64,000 bases of DNA, from assembly GCA_964633115.1 (NCBI GenBank), contig CAZWEO010000001.1, forward strand, positions 1 through 64,000. The letters run 5' to 3'. How positions within the stretch are numbered: position 1 is the stretch's first letter; every line of letters begins with the position of its first letter. The translations under genes and the position numbers were made by a program. This DNA comes from B30-G6 sp964633115. Its GTDB lineage: Bacteria > Desulfobacterota > Desulfobacteria > Desulfobacterales > B30-G6. The notes under the pieces were generated by a model. The model did no database searches. It had not been told where the DNA came from and saw nothing but the letters and a program-made list of their open reading frames with translations. This document shows positions 1 through 9,334 of the stretch, in pieces.

Positions 1-1
1 T

Positions 2-1282
2 AAACAACTGTTTTCTTACACTTTTACCTACATTGTTTTAACACCCTTTATTAGTGATCAAACGGAAAAGCACGAGTTGATAAAGAGCCTCAATCATTTG
101 AGAGACCTGAGCGATCAGATGATCGAGAATATTGAAATAAATTACAACAATGCCTTGATGACCAACGAGATTGGCCTGGCTATCACCAAACACACACGCA
201 AAGAAGATATTTTATCCAATATTATCAGTATTTCAGAGAAACGACTCGATTATGACCGGGGAATAATTCTGTTGGCGAATGCAGATAAAACCAAGCTTCA
301 AGTTGCTGCAGGGTATGGGTATTCCCAAGAGCAAAATAAAATGATAAAACATACCGCTTTTCATTTGAACCGCCCTGAATCTAAGGGTATTTTTGTTGTC
401 TCCTATCATGAGAAGCGACCGTTTTTGATCAATGATATCGATGAAATTGAAGAAACACTTTCTCCCCGCAGCTTATCATTTGCAAAATCAATCGGAACCA
501 AATCCTTTGTCTGCTGCCCCATTATTTGTGATAACGAATCATTGGGAATTCTGGCTGTTGACAATTTAACGTCCAAACGACCTTTGATCCAAAGCGACAT
601 CAGCCTGCTCATTGGTATTGCTTCAGTTTTAGGAATAAGCATTCGGAATGCGGAATTGCTTGAAGCCAGAGAACGCCAGTTTAGATCCATATTAAAAACA
701 CTCGCCGCCAGCATTGATGCTCGCGACCCCCTTACGGCTGGGCATTCCGAAAGAGTTACAGAGTTCGCGCTGGGCATATGCGATGAATTGAATTTAACCA
801 AAGAATATCGCGATATGATTCAAGTAGCGGCGCTGCTTCACGATTATGGAAAAATTGGCGTGCCGGATTCCCTCTTAAAAAAGCCCCGTCGTTTAACAGC
901 CGATGAATATGAAGTGATCAAAACGCACTCAGAACAGACGCGCGTTATTCTGGAACAGGTTAATTTTGATGGTGTTTTCAGCCAGGTGCCGGAAATAGCC
1001 GGTGCCCATCATGAAAAAATTGATGGCAGCGGCTACCCCAGAGGGCTAAGCGGCGAGGAAATTCCATTGGGGGCAAAAATTATTGCAGTGGCCGATTTTT
1101 TTGAGGCCATAACAGCAAAAAGGCACTATCGTAACCCCATGCCAGTAGAAAAGGCCACAAAATTACTCATGGCCGAAAGGGGTGTTCATTTTGAGGAAAA
1201 TATTGTTGATGCTTTCTTCCGATACCATAACAAGCAAATAGAAAAACCCAAATCATACCCGCTGGCATCCTCCCACCACTAA
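2..1282 (+). CDS. GAF/HD-GYP domain protein, 5' end outside window
   Basis: The reading frame is open from base 2, so the gene very likely begins upstream. A TTG at 77 is only an internal candidate start. The extra N-terminal residues are hydrophobic, possibly the end of a membrane segment. A GAF-like sensor domain follows, then an HD-GYP domain with HDYGKIG (near visible residue 280) and HHEKIDGSGYP (near 335). HD-GYP domains usually hydrolyse cyclic di-GMP, so this is probably a signalling phosphodiesterase controlled by the GAF input. The usual HDIGKIG motif is Tyr-substituted at its third position, with metal ligands kept. The ligand is unknown. Confidence 0.85.
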   Translation, partial: KQLFSYTFTYIVLTPFISDQTEKHELIKSLNHLRDLSDQMIENIEINYNNALMTNEIGLAITKHTRKEDILSNIISISEKRLDYDRGIILLANADKTKLQVAAGYGYSQEQNKMIKHTAFHLNRPESKGIFVVSYHEKRPFLINDIDEIEETLSPRSLSFAKSIGTKSFVCCPIICDNESLGILAVDNLTSKRPLIQSDISLLIGIASVLGISIRNAELLEARERQFRSILKTLAASIDARDPLTAGHSERVTEFALGICDELNLTKEYRDMIQVAALLHDYGKIGVPDSLLKKPRRLTADEYEVIKTHSEQTRVILEQVNFDGVFSQVPEIAGAHHEKIDGSGYPRGLSGEEIPLGAKIIAVADFFEAITAKRHYRNPMPVEKATKLLMAERGVHFEENIVDAFFRYHNKQIEKPKSYPLASSHH

Positions 1283-1291
1283 GACTTTCTA

Positions 1292-2644
1292 CTATCCAAT
1301 TCCTCTTGGGTACTTCTCGTAATAATGTGCATTCAGCCAGCTACGCTTGAGTGCTTGGTTCATTTTATATACCGTATAGAATCGTTCCCAGCGACCTAAG
1401 TTAAACAGAGACTTCATCATTCGTAAGGGGTAGGTGGGAAAGGAATATAATCTCTTCTTTATATAGTTGTCTGCTGCATAGATGGTCTCCAGATCAACTC
1501 CCTGGGTTTTATGAACCACGTGGGAGAACCGATATTTATCCCAGTCTTTGGGGAAATCCTTATACAGCAGGCCATCGCAAGTGACGATTTCCTCCATCAA
1601 TTCGGTTCCCGGCAGCGGTGTCAAGATACTGATCTGAATTACATCGATCCCGGCTTTCACCAGGTAATCGGCCAAGGTCTTGTAGAAGTCTTTGGTTTCA
1701 AAATCGTTGCCGATAATAAACGATCCATATACGCCAATGCCATACTTGTGAAAGGTATCAATCACGCGCCTGTAGTCGTCCACGCCCGTTGTAATATTGA
1801 CGCCCTTTTGCATTTTTTCCAAGGACTTCAGGCTGATGGCCTCAAACCCCAGAAATACAAACATGCATCCGGATCTGGCAGCAAGCTCGACCACTTCCTC
1901 ATCGTCTGCCGCATTAATACTTGTCTGCGTCCACCATTTTTTTTGCATGTTCTGATCGATCATGCCTTGAAAAATCTGTCTGGCGCGTTTGATACTCTCC
2001 GGGCTATAGCCGATTAGATTGTCATCCACAAAGGCAATATACTCACTGTCGATAGCGGCGAGCTCCTTTAAAACATCTTCCGCAGTGCGACACCGGTAGG
2101 CCTTGCCCAGATATCTGGAAACCGAGCAGAAACGACAATTAAACGGACAACCCCGTGACGTCTGAACCGATTGCCAGAGATAGTTTGGATTGAGAAGATC
2201 TCGACGAGGCTGGACATCATAGTTCTCCAGATCGACTCTGGGACCCACATATTTTCTTTTGAGCTGATTGGCTGAAAAATCTTTTAGGACTTCCTGCCAG
2301 ATACCTTCCACCTCACCGATTACCACGGCATCGACATATTGCATGACCTCGTCCGGCAACATGGACGCATGAATACCGCCCATGATCACTTTTGTACCGC
2401 ATTCCTGATACATTTTGGCAATTTCATAGGCACGGTTGACATTGGTGGTAAAGGCGGTGATGGCAACCAAATCAGCCGGTTCATACTCAAAGGTCTCAAC
2501 TTGTTCATCTGCGATCTTGATATCCCATTCATCAGGCGTAACAGCGGCAACATAGGCAAGCCCCAAAGGTGAAAAAGTGGAAAATCTACTCAAAAGAAAT
2601 CCACTTTTTTGCCTAACAGGATTGATCAATAAGAGCTTTTTCAT
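1292..2644 (-). CDS. B12-binding-domain radical SAM protein
   Basis: This 450-residue protein has an N-terminal Rossmann-like cobalamin-binding region (about residues 1-130) followed by a radical SAM core. The cluster-binding cysteines are C166, C170 and C173 (GCPFNCRFC). A C-terminal domain carries many aromatic and basic residues. The family includes BchE-type cyclases and C-methylases, but the substrate cannot be read from sequence. The B12 region lacks an obvious DxHxxG motif, as in many members. Its ATG follows the stop of the upstream methyltransferase by one base (TGATATG), so the two are almost certainly cotranscribed and may modify the same substrate. Confidence 0.85.
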   Translation of the reverse strand: MKKLLLINPVRQKSGFLLSRFSTFSPLGLAYVAAVTPDEWDIKIADEQVETFEYEPADLVAITAFTTNVNRAYEIAKMYQECGTKVIMGGIHASMLPDEVMQYVDAVVIGEVEGIWQEVLKDFSANQLKRKYVGPRVDLENYDVQPRRDLLNPNYLWQSVQTSRGCPFNCRFCSVSRYLGKAYRCRTAEDVLKELAAIDSEYIAFVDDNLIGYSPESIKRARQIFQGMIDQNMQKKWWTQTSINAADDEEVVELAARSGCMFVFLGFEAISLKSLEKMQKGVNITTGVDDYRRVIDTFHKYGIGVYGSFIIGNDFETKDFYKTLADYLVKAGIDVIQISILTPLPGTELMEEIVTCDGLLYKDFPKDWDKYRFSHVVHKTQGVDLETIYAADNYIKKRLYSFPTYPLRMMKSLFNLGRWERFYTVYKMNQALKRSWLNAHYYEKYPRGIG

Positions 2645-2645
2645 A

Positions 2646-3452
2646 TCAACTCAATTTCTTTCCCTGACACAAAATAACCGGTGTATACGTAAACCGCCTG
2701 GGGTGTGAAAATATATTTTGAAACTCTTCGTAGAACTCGTCGTACCCGCCATCATATTCATCGAAAGGATAGCCGGACAACTTGCCGCCCACCTCTACTT
2801 TTTTAGTCCAGTTAAATTTATCAACCTCGCTGAGTTCACCAAAAATTAAATGATGAGCTTCGACCGTTACATCCAGATCCGTATACCCCAAGTCGTAAAG
2901 ATACGAATAAAGCTTTCTACCTGCCAATGGATCAAAGTCTGCTTTTTGCTCCAATGTCCGTCGGAGACCCAACATGGTCGACTCAAGTCTTTTAGGTAGA
3001 CCATAGTGAGTCAAGCAGTTATAATCCAGGTCGATCAAACACATGATCCCGCCTGGTTTTAGTACCTGGCTGATGTTTTGAATGATCTCATCGGCCGTGG
3101 ATCCATAATACTCTAGGACAAAACGCACCCAGATAAAATCGAATTTTCCATAACCAGATAAATCAGATCGGATATCCGCCAATTCAAATTGAACGCCCTC
3201 AGCAGCATAATGCTTTTTTGCAAATTCAATTCGCTGCTCCGAGTTGTCGATGCCAATTGTTTCGCCTTTTGCGCCTGTCAGTTTGTTTAGGTGAAACGTT
3301 GTTTTACCAGACCCACATCCCAGATCGGCAACACGCATCCCTTCTTGGAGGCCTGCCCACCTGGCATGTCGCTCGATGGTTGCCGGGTCTGTTTTTAAAT
3401 CTAGACGGCGAGCCTCTTCTTCACTCTCCATCAGATAGCCATTTGTGCGCAT
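2646..3452 (-). CDS. class I SAM-dependent methyltransferase
   Basis: A 268-residue protein with the SAM-binding motif I VADLGCGSGKT near residue 40 and a post-I acidic residue in IGIDNSEQ. The fold is that of small-molecule methyltransferases of the Methyltransf_11/25 type. The first ATG is preceded by GGGAAA at suitable spacing. It is translationally adjacent to the B12 radical SAM gene, suggesting a two-gene pathway for a lipid or secondary metabolite. The acceptor is unknown. Confidence 0.8.
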   Translation of the reverse strand: MRTNGYLMESEEEARRLDLKTDPATIERHARWAGLQEGMRVADLGCGSGKTTFHLNKLTGAKGETIGIDNSEQRIEFAKKHYAAEGVQFELADIRSDLSGYGKFDFIWVRFVLEYYGSTADEIIQNISQVLKPGGIMCLIDLDYNCLTHYGLPKRLESTMLGLRRTLEQKADFDPLAGRKLYSYLYDLGYTDLDVTVEAHHLIFGELSEVDKFNWTKKVEVGGKLSGYPFDEYDGGYDEFYEEFQNIFSHPRRFTYTPVILCQGKKLS

Positions 3453-3573
3453 TCGGCTTTCCCTTTGTTGCCCCTGACATTAAACTCACATTGAACTGAG
3501 AATTGAAATCACAAAGGCGAATTATAGCATGTGGGCGTTTATGTCAATAAACCATCTACCATGATACAAAAAC

Positions 3574-3600
3574 AAATAAGCCGCATATAGCGGCTTATTT
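3574..3600 (-). terminator. hairpin terminator after dodecin gene
   Basis: Perfect 11-bp arms (AAATAAGCCGC / GCGGCTTATTT) around a 5-base loop. On the minus strand the hairpin is followed by a T-rich run (TTTGTTTTTG). It lies just downstream of the dodecin gene on that strand, the expected place for a Rho-independent terminator. Confidence 0.7.
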
Positions 3601-3705
3601 GATGTCGTGTCTATGTTTACGCTGAATAAAAGTAGCTGTTCCTTATTTGGTATCGAGGATCGAATTATTGGATTCGAAAAAAGGAAAGCCGAAATGCGTA
3701 AATAT

Positions 3706-3915
3706 TTATGTCCCGTATTTAAATGAAAGCGTTACGCGTGCGCGGAAAGCGACGACTTTGGAATCTTCAACCTTCATATCGAGCTTTGTAATTTCTGCTA
3801 CCCGCAATTCTCGGAGACTCTTACTAGCTGTTTCGACGGCATTTTTGGCTGCTTGTTCCCAGGATGCTTCGCTGGTGCCCACAAGTTCAATAATTTTGTA
3901 TACACTATCTGACAT
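3706..3915 (-). CDS. dodecin family flavin-binding protein
   Basis: A 69-residue protein matching the dodecin pattern: SVYKIIELVGTS at the start, then SWEQAAKNAVETA and a closing beta-strand region (VVAFRARVTLSFKY). Dodecins form dodecamers that store or buffer flavins. A longer in-frame start exists 15 codons upstream, but AGGAGGGTGAC directly before the ATG at 3915 favours the short form, which is also the usual family length. It appears monocistronic, with a terminator downstream. Confidence 0.9.
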   Translation of the reverse strand: MSDSVYKIIELVGTSEASWEQAAKNAVETASKSLRELRVAEITKLDMKVEDSKVVAFRARVTLSFKYGT

Positions 3916-4168
3916 GTCACCCTCCTTTTGTTTAACGGTTAAAAGATATGTACCGGGCAATGGAACCCGACTATAGTGACACTGATACGAATTAAGAATG
4001 CTTTAATTGAATCAAACTTACTATATTGAGATCTGGCAATTTAAATATATTGCCAAGTGCAGAGATGGTCGAGATATATCAACAAAAGACGAGAATTATT
4101 TCAACAACATTAAACCTTATATTAAGCAATACAATAGGGTATCACTTTAAGTCAATAGCTAATGGCAG

Positions 4169-4552
4169 TTACAGATGTCCCACCGCATCGATTTCGATTC
4201 TAAGCCCAAAGGGTAAATTCTTAACAGCCACGGTGGTTCTGGCGGGCATGGGATTTTGGAAAAAGGTTCGATATACGTCGTTGAAACGCCCGTACTCCCG
4301 AATATCGGCTAAATAGACACAGATCTGCAGCACATTATTAATCGATGATCCGGCAGCTTCCATGATAATTTTAATATTTTGTAATGCCATTTTGGCTTCT
4401 TTTTCAATTGTGCCGGCCAGCAACCGATTGGTCTCAGGGTCCACGGATCCCTGGCCTGATATATAGATCATATCCTTGTATATGATCGCCTGGGAATAGG
4501 GCCCGCCCATTTGGGCGGCCAGGGGTGTATTGAGTCTTTTTTTTTCAGCCAT
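4169..4552 (-). CDS. RidA/YjgF family enamine/imine deaminase
   Basis: A 127-residue RidA-type protein. Family hallmarks are GPYSQAI near the N terminus, YISGQG, and PARTTVAVKNLPFG with the conserved Arg that binds the substrate carboxylate, ending in EIDAVG. RidA proteins hydrolyse reactive enamine/imine intermediates from PLP enzymes. An ATG at 4552 preceded by GAGGAG is preferred over an upstream in-frame start that would overlap the RND gene. It sits 22 bases after the efflux pump gene on the same strand, so readthrough is possible without a functional link. Confidence 0.9.
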   Translation of the reverse strand: MAEKKRLNTPLAAQMGGPYSQAIIYKDMIYISGQGSVDPETNRLLAGTIEKEAKMALQNIKIIMEAAGSSINNVLQICVYLADIREYGRFNDVYRTFFQNPMPARTTVAVKNLPFGLRIEIDAVGHL

Positions 4553-4574
4553 AGCATACTCCTCTGATGCTTGA

Positions 4575-7500
4575 TCAGACTTGATCCTTTTGCTGTTCAC
4601 CCGTTAATAAATAATACGGCTTCCAATACATCCGATGAATCCATCTAAGACTTCTTGAGGTGGCCAGGCTGGTGGTATGAATTAGTGCATACAATGTCGG
4701 TACGACCACCAGCGTTAATATGGTTGCCAGAGCAAGGCCAAAGATTACCGCGCTGGCCATGGAACTCCACCACTGGTTTGATTCACTGATCCAGGAGATT
4801 TCCATCACGTGAAAATCATACGCCACACCCGTAACCATGGGTAATAATCCCAGAATCGTAGTGATGGCTGTTAACAGCACTGGTCTGAGACGCGTACATC
4901 CAGCGGCAACAATGGCGTCCCGGAACGGCATGCCGCGTTTATTGAGACGATTGGTATAGTCGATAAGCACAATAGCATTGTTGACCACCACGCCCGCCAA
5001 AGAGATCACACCCACACCGGTCATGACAATGCCGAAGGGGAAGGACATAAAGGCCAAACCCAAAAAGACGCCGCCCAGCGATAAGATAATTGAGGTTAAA
5101 ATGATGGCTGGCTGTGCGATTGAATTAAATTGGGTCACCAGAATCAACATGATTAAAAAGAGGGCCGTGGCAAAGGCTTTGGTTAAGAAAGCTTCAGCCT
5201 TGGCCTGTTCTTCCTGTTCACCAGTAAATCTGATTTTATATCCCGGTGGCAAACTGATATCGGCGATTATTTTCTCGGCCTGGGCCCTCACCACCGGGCT
5301 GGGAACATGTATTTCATCCACATTGGCTTTAATCGTAACCACGCGTTCATGATTGACACGGTTGATTTGCCCCAACCCACCTTTAACCTCAAAGCTGGCA
5401 ATGGTGCTCAAGGGAATCAGCCCCTGGCCGGTTGGGATCAACAGCTCGCGCAGAATGTCAGTGGAACTTCTGTCGGCCTCCGATAGCTGTACCGTTATAT
5501 CGTAATCGTCATCCCCTTCCCGAAAGGTAGAAACTTTGGTACCATTAAAGGCAACTTTTAACACGAACCCAATCACTTCGGTGGATAGACCCAGTAACGC
5601 TGCTTTCTGGCGATCTACACGTACGTTCACGGTGGGCGACCCGGCTACGTAGTCATCGCGGATATCCTGCACAAAGGGAATTTTTTCCAAGAACTTGATA
5701 ACCTCACCTGCAATTTGGCCCAATACCGCAAAGTTATCTCCGGCAATTTCAATATTGATGGGTGCGCCCATGGGTGGCCCTTCCTCCTGCACGGAAATGG
5801 TTATTTGAGCACCGGGAATGTCCTTGACCCGTTCCCTGATATCTTCCATGGTATCAAATGACGATCTCGGTCGCTCTTCCATTTCATGAAATTGTACACC
5901 AATATGATTGGGGGAATTACTTTCAAAATCGGAACTACCGCCTAATACGGCAACGGTTCTAGAATAAATGTCCTTTACATTGACCAGGTCAGTCAAACCA
6001 GTATACTGGCTACCGTCCCGCAAGGTGTGGTTCTTTTTATCCGTATCTGCGTAATAGCACTCTGCCGGATCCACATGGTTTGTTAATACATCGCGACCAT
6101 CAGCATGACAGATGGCAGCTTCCACCTGTTTGGTAATCCGATCGGAAAATTCAATATCGGCGCCTTCGGAAACATCCAGATTTATATAGATACTGCTGGG
6201 CTCGATATTTGGAAAAAACTCCACCGGTTTCTCAAGACCAACCCGGAACATCCAGATCATAAACATGGCCACAACCGCTGCAAATGATAGCAAAAGAACT
6301 GCCAGCCTGTGATTCAGCGCGCTAATTAGTAGTTTGCGATACAGCTTGAGCATGGGTCCTCTAACGGCAATGGGTGCTTCGCCGGCTTGCTCGATCTCTT
6401 CTGCCGTGACATTTTTTTGGGCTATCCTGTGAGCAAAGGGTAGTTTCAGAAATATAGCCGCTAGCGCCGGATTGATGATCATGGCCACAAACAAAGAGGA
6501 TAACAGAGTAACAATAACGGTTTTGGGCAGATAGGACATAAACTCACCCATAATGCCCGGCCAAAATATAAGCGGGAAAAATGCGGCCACCGTGGTCAAA
6601 GTAGAGGCTGTTACCGGCTGGGCCACCTCGCTGGTTGCACGGATGGCGGCCTGTATCCGTGGCACACCCTGCTCCATAAATCGAAAAATGTTTTCAATGA
6701 TCACAATGGCGTTGTCCACCAGCATTCCCAGCGCTAGTGTCAAGGAAAACAACACCACCATATTCAAGGTAATGCCCAGTGCGCTTAAGGCCACAAAGGA
6801 TATAAACATGGAAAAAGGAATAGCCATGCTTACCAAGATTGCATTGCGAATCCCCAGAAAAAAAAGCAAGATCACGATCACCAGAATCAAGCCGGTAATA
6901 ATATTATTTTCTAAATCGGACACCATCATGCGGATTTCTTTAGCCTGATCCATGAGCTTGGTAATTTCGGTTCCGCTGGGCCAATTCTTTCTCTTCTCAG
7001 TAATAATGTTGGTAGCCTTGTCTGTTATATCCAGAATATTTTCACCCGCGCGTTTTTTTATCTGGATATTAACGGCTTCAATTCCATTTAAACGCGAGCG
7101 GCCCTCTTCATCCTTAAACCCATCCACAACCCGGGCGACGTCCCTTAAATATATTGGCTGTCCATTATGAACGCCCACGATAAGGCCATAAATCTCTTCT
7201 GGCGTGCGAAACTCCCCGGGGACGCGTAACTGAAAACGGCCATCCCCCATGCGGATGGCACCGCCGGATACATTCTGGTTTTCCTGTGATATGACGTCCT
7301 GCAGCATGAGTATGGATAAGCCAAAATAAGCCAGCTTATCTGGATAGGGTTCAACCCGAACTTCTCGTTCGAGGCCACCGGTTACATCTGCTTCCAGGAC
7401 ACCGGGGATGGATTCAAACTCCTCTTCGAGTTCCTCGGCTAAATTCTTGAGGCATACCAAACCGCACGTCCCAGACAGGGAATAGACCACAATGGGAAGC

Positions 7501-7907
7501 TCCGAAATGTTGATTTCTATCACTTCGGGATCGTCTTCCAGGTCACGGGGCAGTTCTTGCTTGGCCAAATCCACCTTGTCTTTGGTCTTTTGAAGCACAT
7601 CATCGATATCGGTTCCGGCCACAAATTCAATAATTATGGAACTCATCCCCTCGGTGCTGGACGATTCGATGCTTTTAACACTCTCCAGGCCTTTAAGCTT
7701 CTTTTCAATGGGGATGGTAATTGCGCTTTCAATATCTTCTGGCGCCACCCCGGCGTAGTTGGTCATGATAAAAACAAAGGGAATGGTAATGTCCGGGGCT
7801 GATTCTCTGGGCATGGAAAAATAAGAGAGCGGCCCAAAAATCAGTATCATGAGCGCCAACACCATGACGCTGGTTCGCTTTTTAACAGCCAGTTCGGAAA
7901 CACTCAT
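4575..7907 (-). CDS. RND efflux transporter permease (AcrB/HAE1-like)
   Basis: A 1110-residue inner-membrane proton-driven pump with the RND layout: TM1, a large periplasmic loop, TM2-6, TM7, a second loop and TM8-12. The conserved TM4 aspartate lies in LGMLVDNAIVIIENIFR. The first loop contains a Cys pair (GTCGLVCL), which is unusual. Its ATG overlaps the stop of the adaptor gene by 4 bases (ATGA), indicating translational coupling. No outer-membrane factor gene adjoins; the TolC-like gene at 21.9 kb could serve. The substrate is not predictable, and metal-type (CzcA) motifs are not evident. Confidence 0.93.
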   Translation of the reverse strand: MSVSELAVKKRTSVMVLALMILIFGPLSYFSMPRESAPDITIPFVFIMTNYAGVAPEDIESAITIPIEKKLKGLESVKSIESSSTEGMSSIIIEFVAGTDIDDVLQKTKDKVDLAKQELPRDLEDDPEVIEINISELPIVVYSLSGTCGLVCLKNLAEELEEEFESIPGVLEADVTGGLEREVRVEPYPDKLAYFGLSILMLQDVISQENQNVSGGAIRMGDGRFQLRVPGEFRTPEEIYGLIVGVHNGQPIYLRDVARVVDGFKDEEGRSRLNGIEAVNIQIKKRAGENILDITDKATNIITEKRKNWPSGTEITKLMDQAKEIRMMVSDLENNIITGLILVIVILLFFLGIRNAILVSMAIPFSMFISFVALSALGITLNMVVLFSLTLALGMLVDNAIVIIENIFRFMEQGVPRIQAAIRATSEVAQPVTASTLTTVAAFFPLIFWPGIMGEFMSYLPKTVIVTLLSSLFVAMIINPALAAIFLKLPFAHRIAQKNVTAEEIEQAGEAPIAVRGPMLKLYRKLLISALNHRLAVLLLSFAAVVAMFMIWMFRVGLEKPVEFFPNIEPSSIYINLDVSEGADIEFSDRITKQVEAAICHADGRDVLTNHVDPAECYYADTDKKNHTLRDGSQYTGLTDLVNVKDIYSRTVAVLGGSSDFESNSPNHIGVQFHEMEERPRSSFDTMEDIRERVKDIPGAQITISVQEEGPPMGAPINIEIAGDNFAVLGQIAGEVIKFLEKIPFVQDIRDDYVAGSPTVNVRVDRQKAALLGLSTEVIGFVLKVAFNGTKVSTFREGDDDYDITVQLSEADRSSTDILRELLIPTGQGLIPLSTIASFEVKGGLGQINRVNHERVVTIKANVDEIHVPSPVVRAQAEKIIADISLPPGYKIRFTGEQEEQAKAEAFLTKAFATALFLIMLILVTQFNSIAQPAIILTSIILSLGGVFLGLAFMSFPFGIVMTGVGVISLAGVVVNNAIVLIDYTNRLNKRGMPFRDAIVAAGCTRLRPVLLTAITTILGLLPMVTGVAYDFHVMEISWISESNQWWSSMASAVIFGLALATILTLVVVPTLYALIHTTSLATSRSLRWIHRMYWKPYYLLTGEQQKDQV

Positions 7908-9043
7908 AGGGTCAAAATCTCCTGCACATTGCGAACATTCTTAATCACCTCGACGGCCTGGCCCTCGCTCAATAAACGGTGCCCGACAACGATCACATTA
8001 TCATTGGGTTTGAGCCCAGAGGTAATATGAACTTGCCAGTCCACCAGGAGTCCCACTTCGACCTGGACTTTCTTTGCCGAACCGCTATTCTCAATGTAAA
8101 CAAATTGCTCTTCACCCTGGTTGATGACAGCATATAGCGGCACGATCAAAGCCCGATTGTACGCTTTGCGTATGAGTTCAACACTGGCAAACATGCCCGG
8201 TAAAATATCGCCATTTGGATTGGGAATTTCCAGCTCCAAATCATACAGACGGGCCAAATTCCTGGGCTGACTGGACAAAAACACCTTTCTCCCGGTCATT
8301 TGTCGGTCTTCGAGCGCTGCTATAATAACGCTAGCTTCAGACAATTTAACAAATGAAGCCGCATCACTTTCGGGGATGCCCACGGCCACTTTAACCTCTG
8401 ACATGCGAAGTATTTGAGCTACCGGATCGCCAATTCCGTAATAATCGCCTTGCTTGGCAACAATCTCGTTAACCTGGCCATCCATGGGAGCCACTATACG
8501 CGTCCGGCTCAGGGCTAATTTGGCCTCTTCTCTTTGAGCGGCGACATCGGCCAAACGGGCCTCCATCTCATCAAGCATATTGGCAGCCGTAATTCTCTTT
8601 TGATCCAATGAATAGATGCGATCATATTCCAATTTAGCCAATTTGTAGTTGGCTTCGATCCGCGCCAGCCGGGTTCGATAATCGCGGTCATCTATCTGGG
8701 CAAGCACTTGTCCCTTTCTAATGGCCTGGCCTTCGCTTGCCAAAATTTGGATCACTTGTCCCGAAACCTCAGATTTGACCCACAAATCCTCGGCCGGCTC
8801 GACATAACCCGGCAATCGGATTTTATCTTCCAGTCGTCGCGGAACAGCTGTCAGGGTAATAACCCGAACTGGCGGTGTTTCCTTTTTTATGGCTTCTTGT
8901 TTGGCCTCTTCCAACCGGGAGCGTTCAACTTGTATTTTGCCCCAAAGTTGGAATATAAAAAAAACGATGGCAAACACCATAACCCAGGGAATTAAACCCC
9001 AGATCACTCTCAGAATTTTTGTTTTAACACTGGTCTTTTCCAT
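7904..9043 (-). CDS. RND periplasmic adaptor (membrane fusion protein)
   Basis: About 379 residues. An N-terminal membrane anchor (residues about 13-35) is followed by lipoyl-like half-motifs (VSGQVIQILASEGQAIRKGQ and VAPMDGQVNEIVAKQGD) flanking an alpha-helical hairpin, then beta-barrel and membrane-proximal domains. The order matches AcrA/MexA-type adaptors. ATG at 9043 follows GGAG closely; a TTG at 9052 is an alternative. It is the first gene of a two-gene operon with the RND permease. No regulator gene lies next to it. Confidence 0.9.
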   Translation of the reverse strand: MEKTSVKTKILRVIWGLIPWVMVFAIVFFIFQLWGKIQVERSRLEEAKQEAIKKETPPVRVITLTAVPRRLEDKIRLPGYVEPAEDLWVKSEVSGQVIQILASEGQAIRKGQVLAQIDDRDYRTRLARIEANYKLAKLEYDRIYSLDQKRITAANMLDEMEARLADVAAQREEAKLALSRTRIVAPMDGQVNEIVAKQGDYYGIGDPVAQILRMSEVKVAVGIPESDAASFVKLSEASVIIAALEDRQMTGRKVFLSSQPRNLARLYDLELEIPNPNGDILPGMFASVELIRKAYNRALIVPLYAVINQGEEQFVYIENSGSAKKVQVEVGLLVDWQVHITSGLKPNDNVIVVGHRLLSEGQAVEVIKNVRNVQEILTL

Positions 9044-9334
9044 TTTCTCCAAGCCTGTTAATTAGGTTGTATGACGACCTGATTTTCAGGTGCCTGTCTA
9101 TTGACGAATCCGGCAACACTTCCGTTACACCAATTGCTTAAAACAGCACCTTTAATTTTCAATTTGTATTAAAATGTGCTTGCTCGATTATCATATTAAA
9201 AGTATATGTTCAAACTTTCAATCAGCGCTTCAGTATGGTACATGTACTACATTCTCAAATAAAATCTGATAGTAAGATACCCTTAGCGCCAATTATCTTC
9301 TAAGTAAAGATGGGGTTCATTGATTTGAGAGCAT

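Noticed and set aside
4026..4316. 96-codon plus-strand ORF beside ridA
   Set aside because: Half of it is antisense to ridA and the rest is AT-rich spacer.
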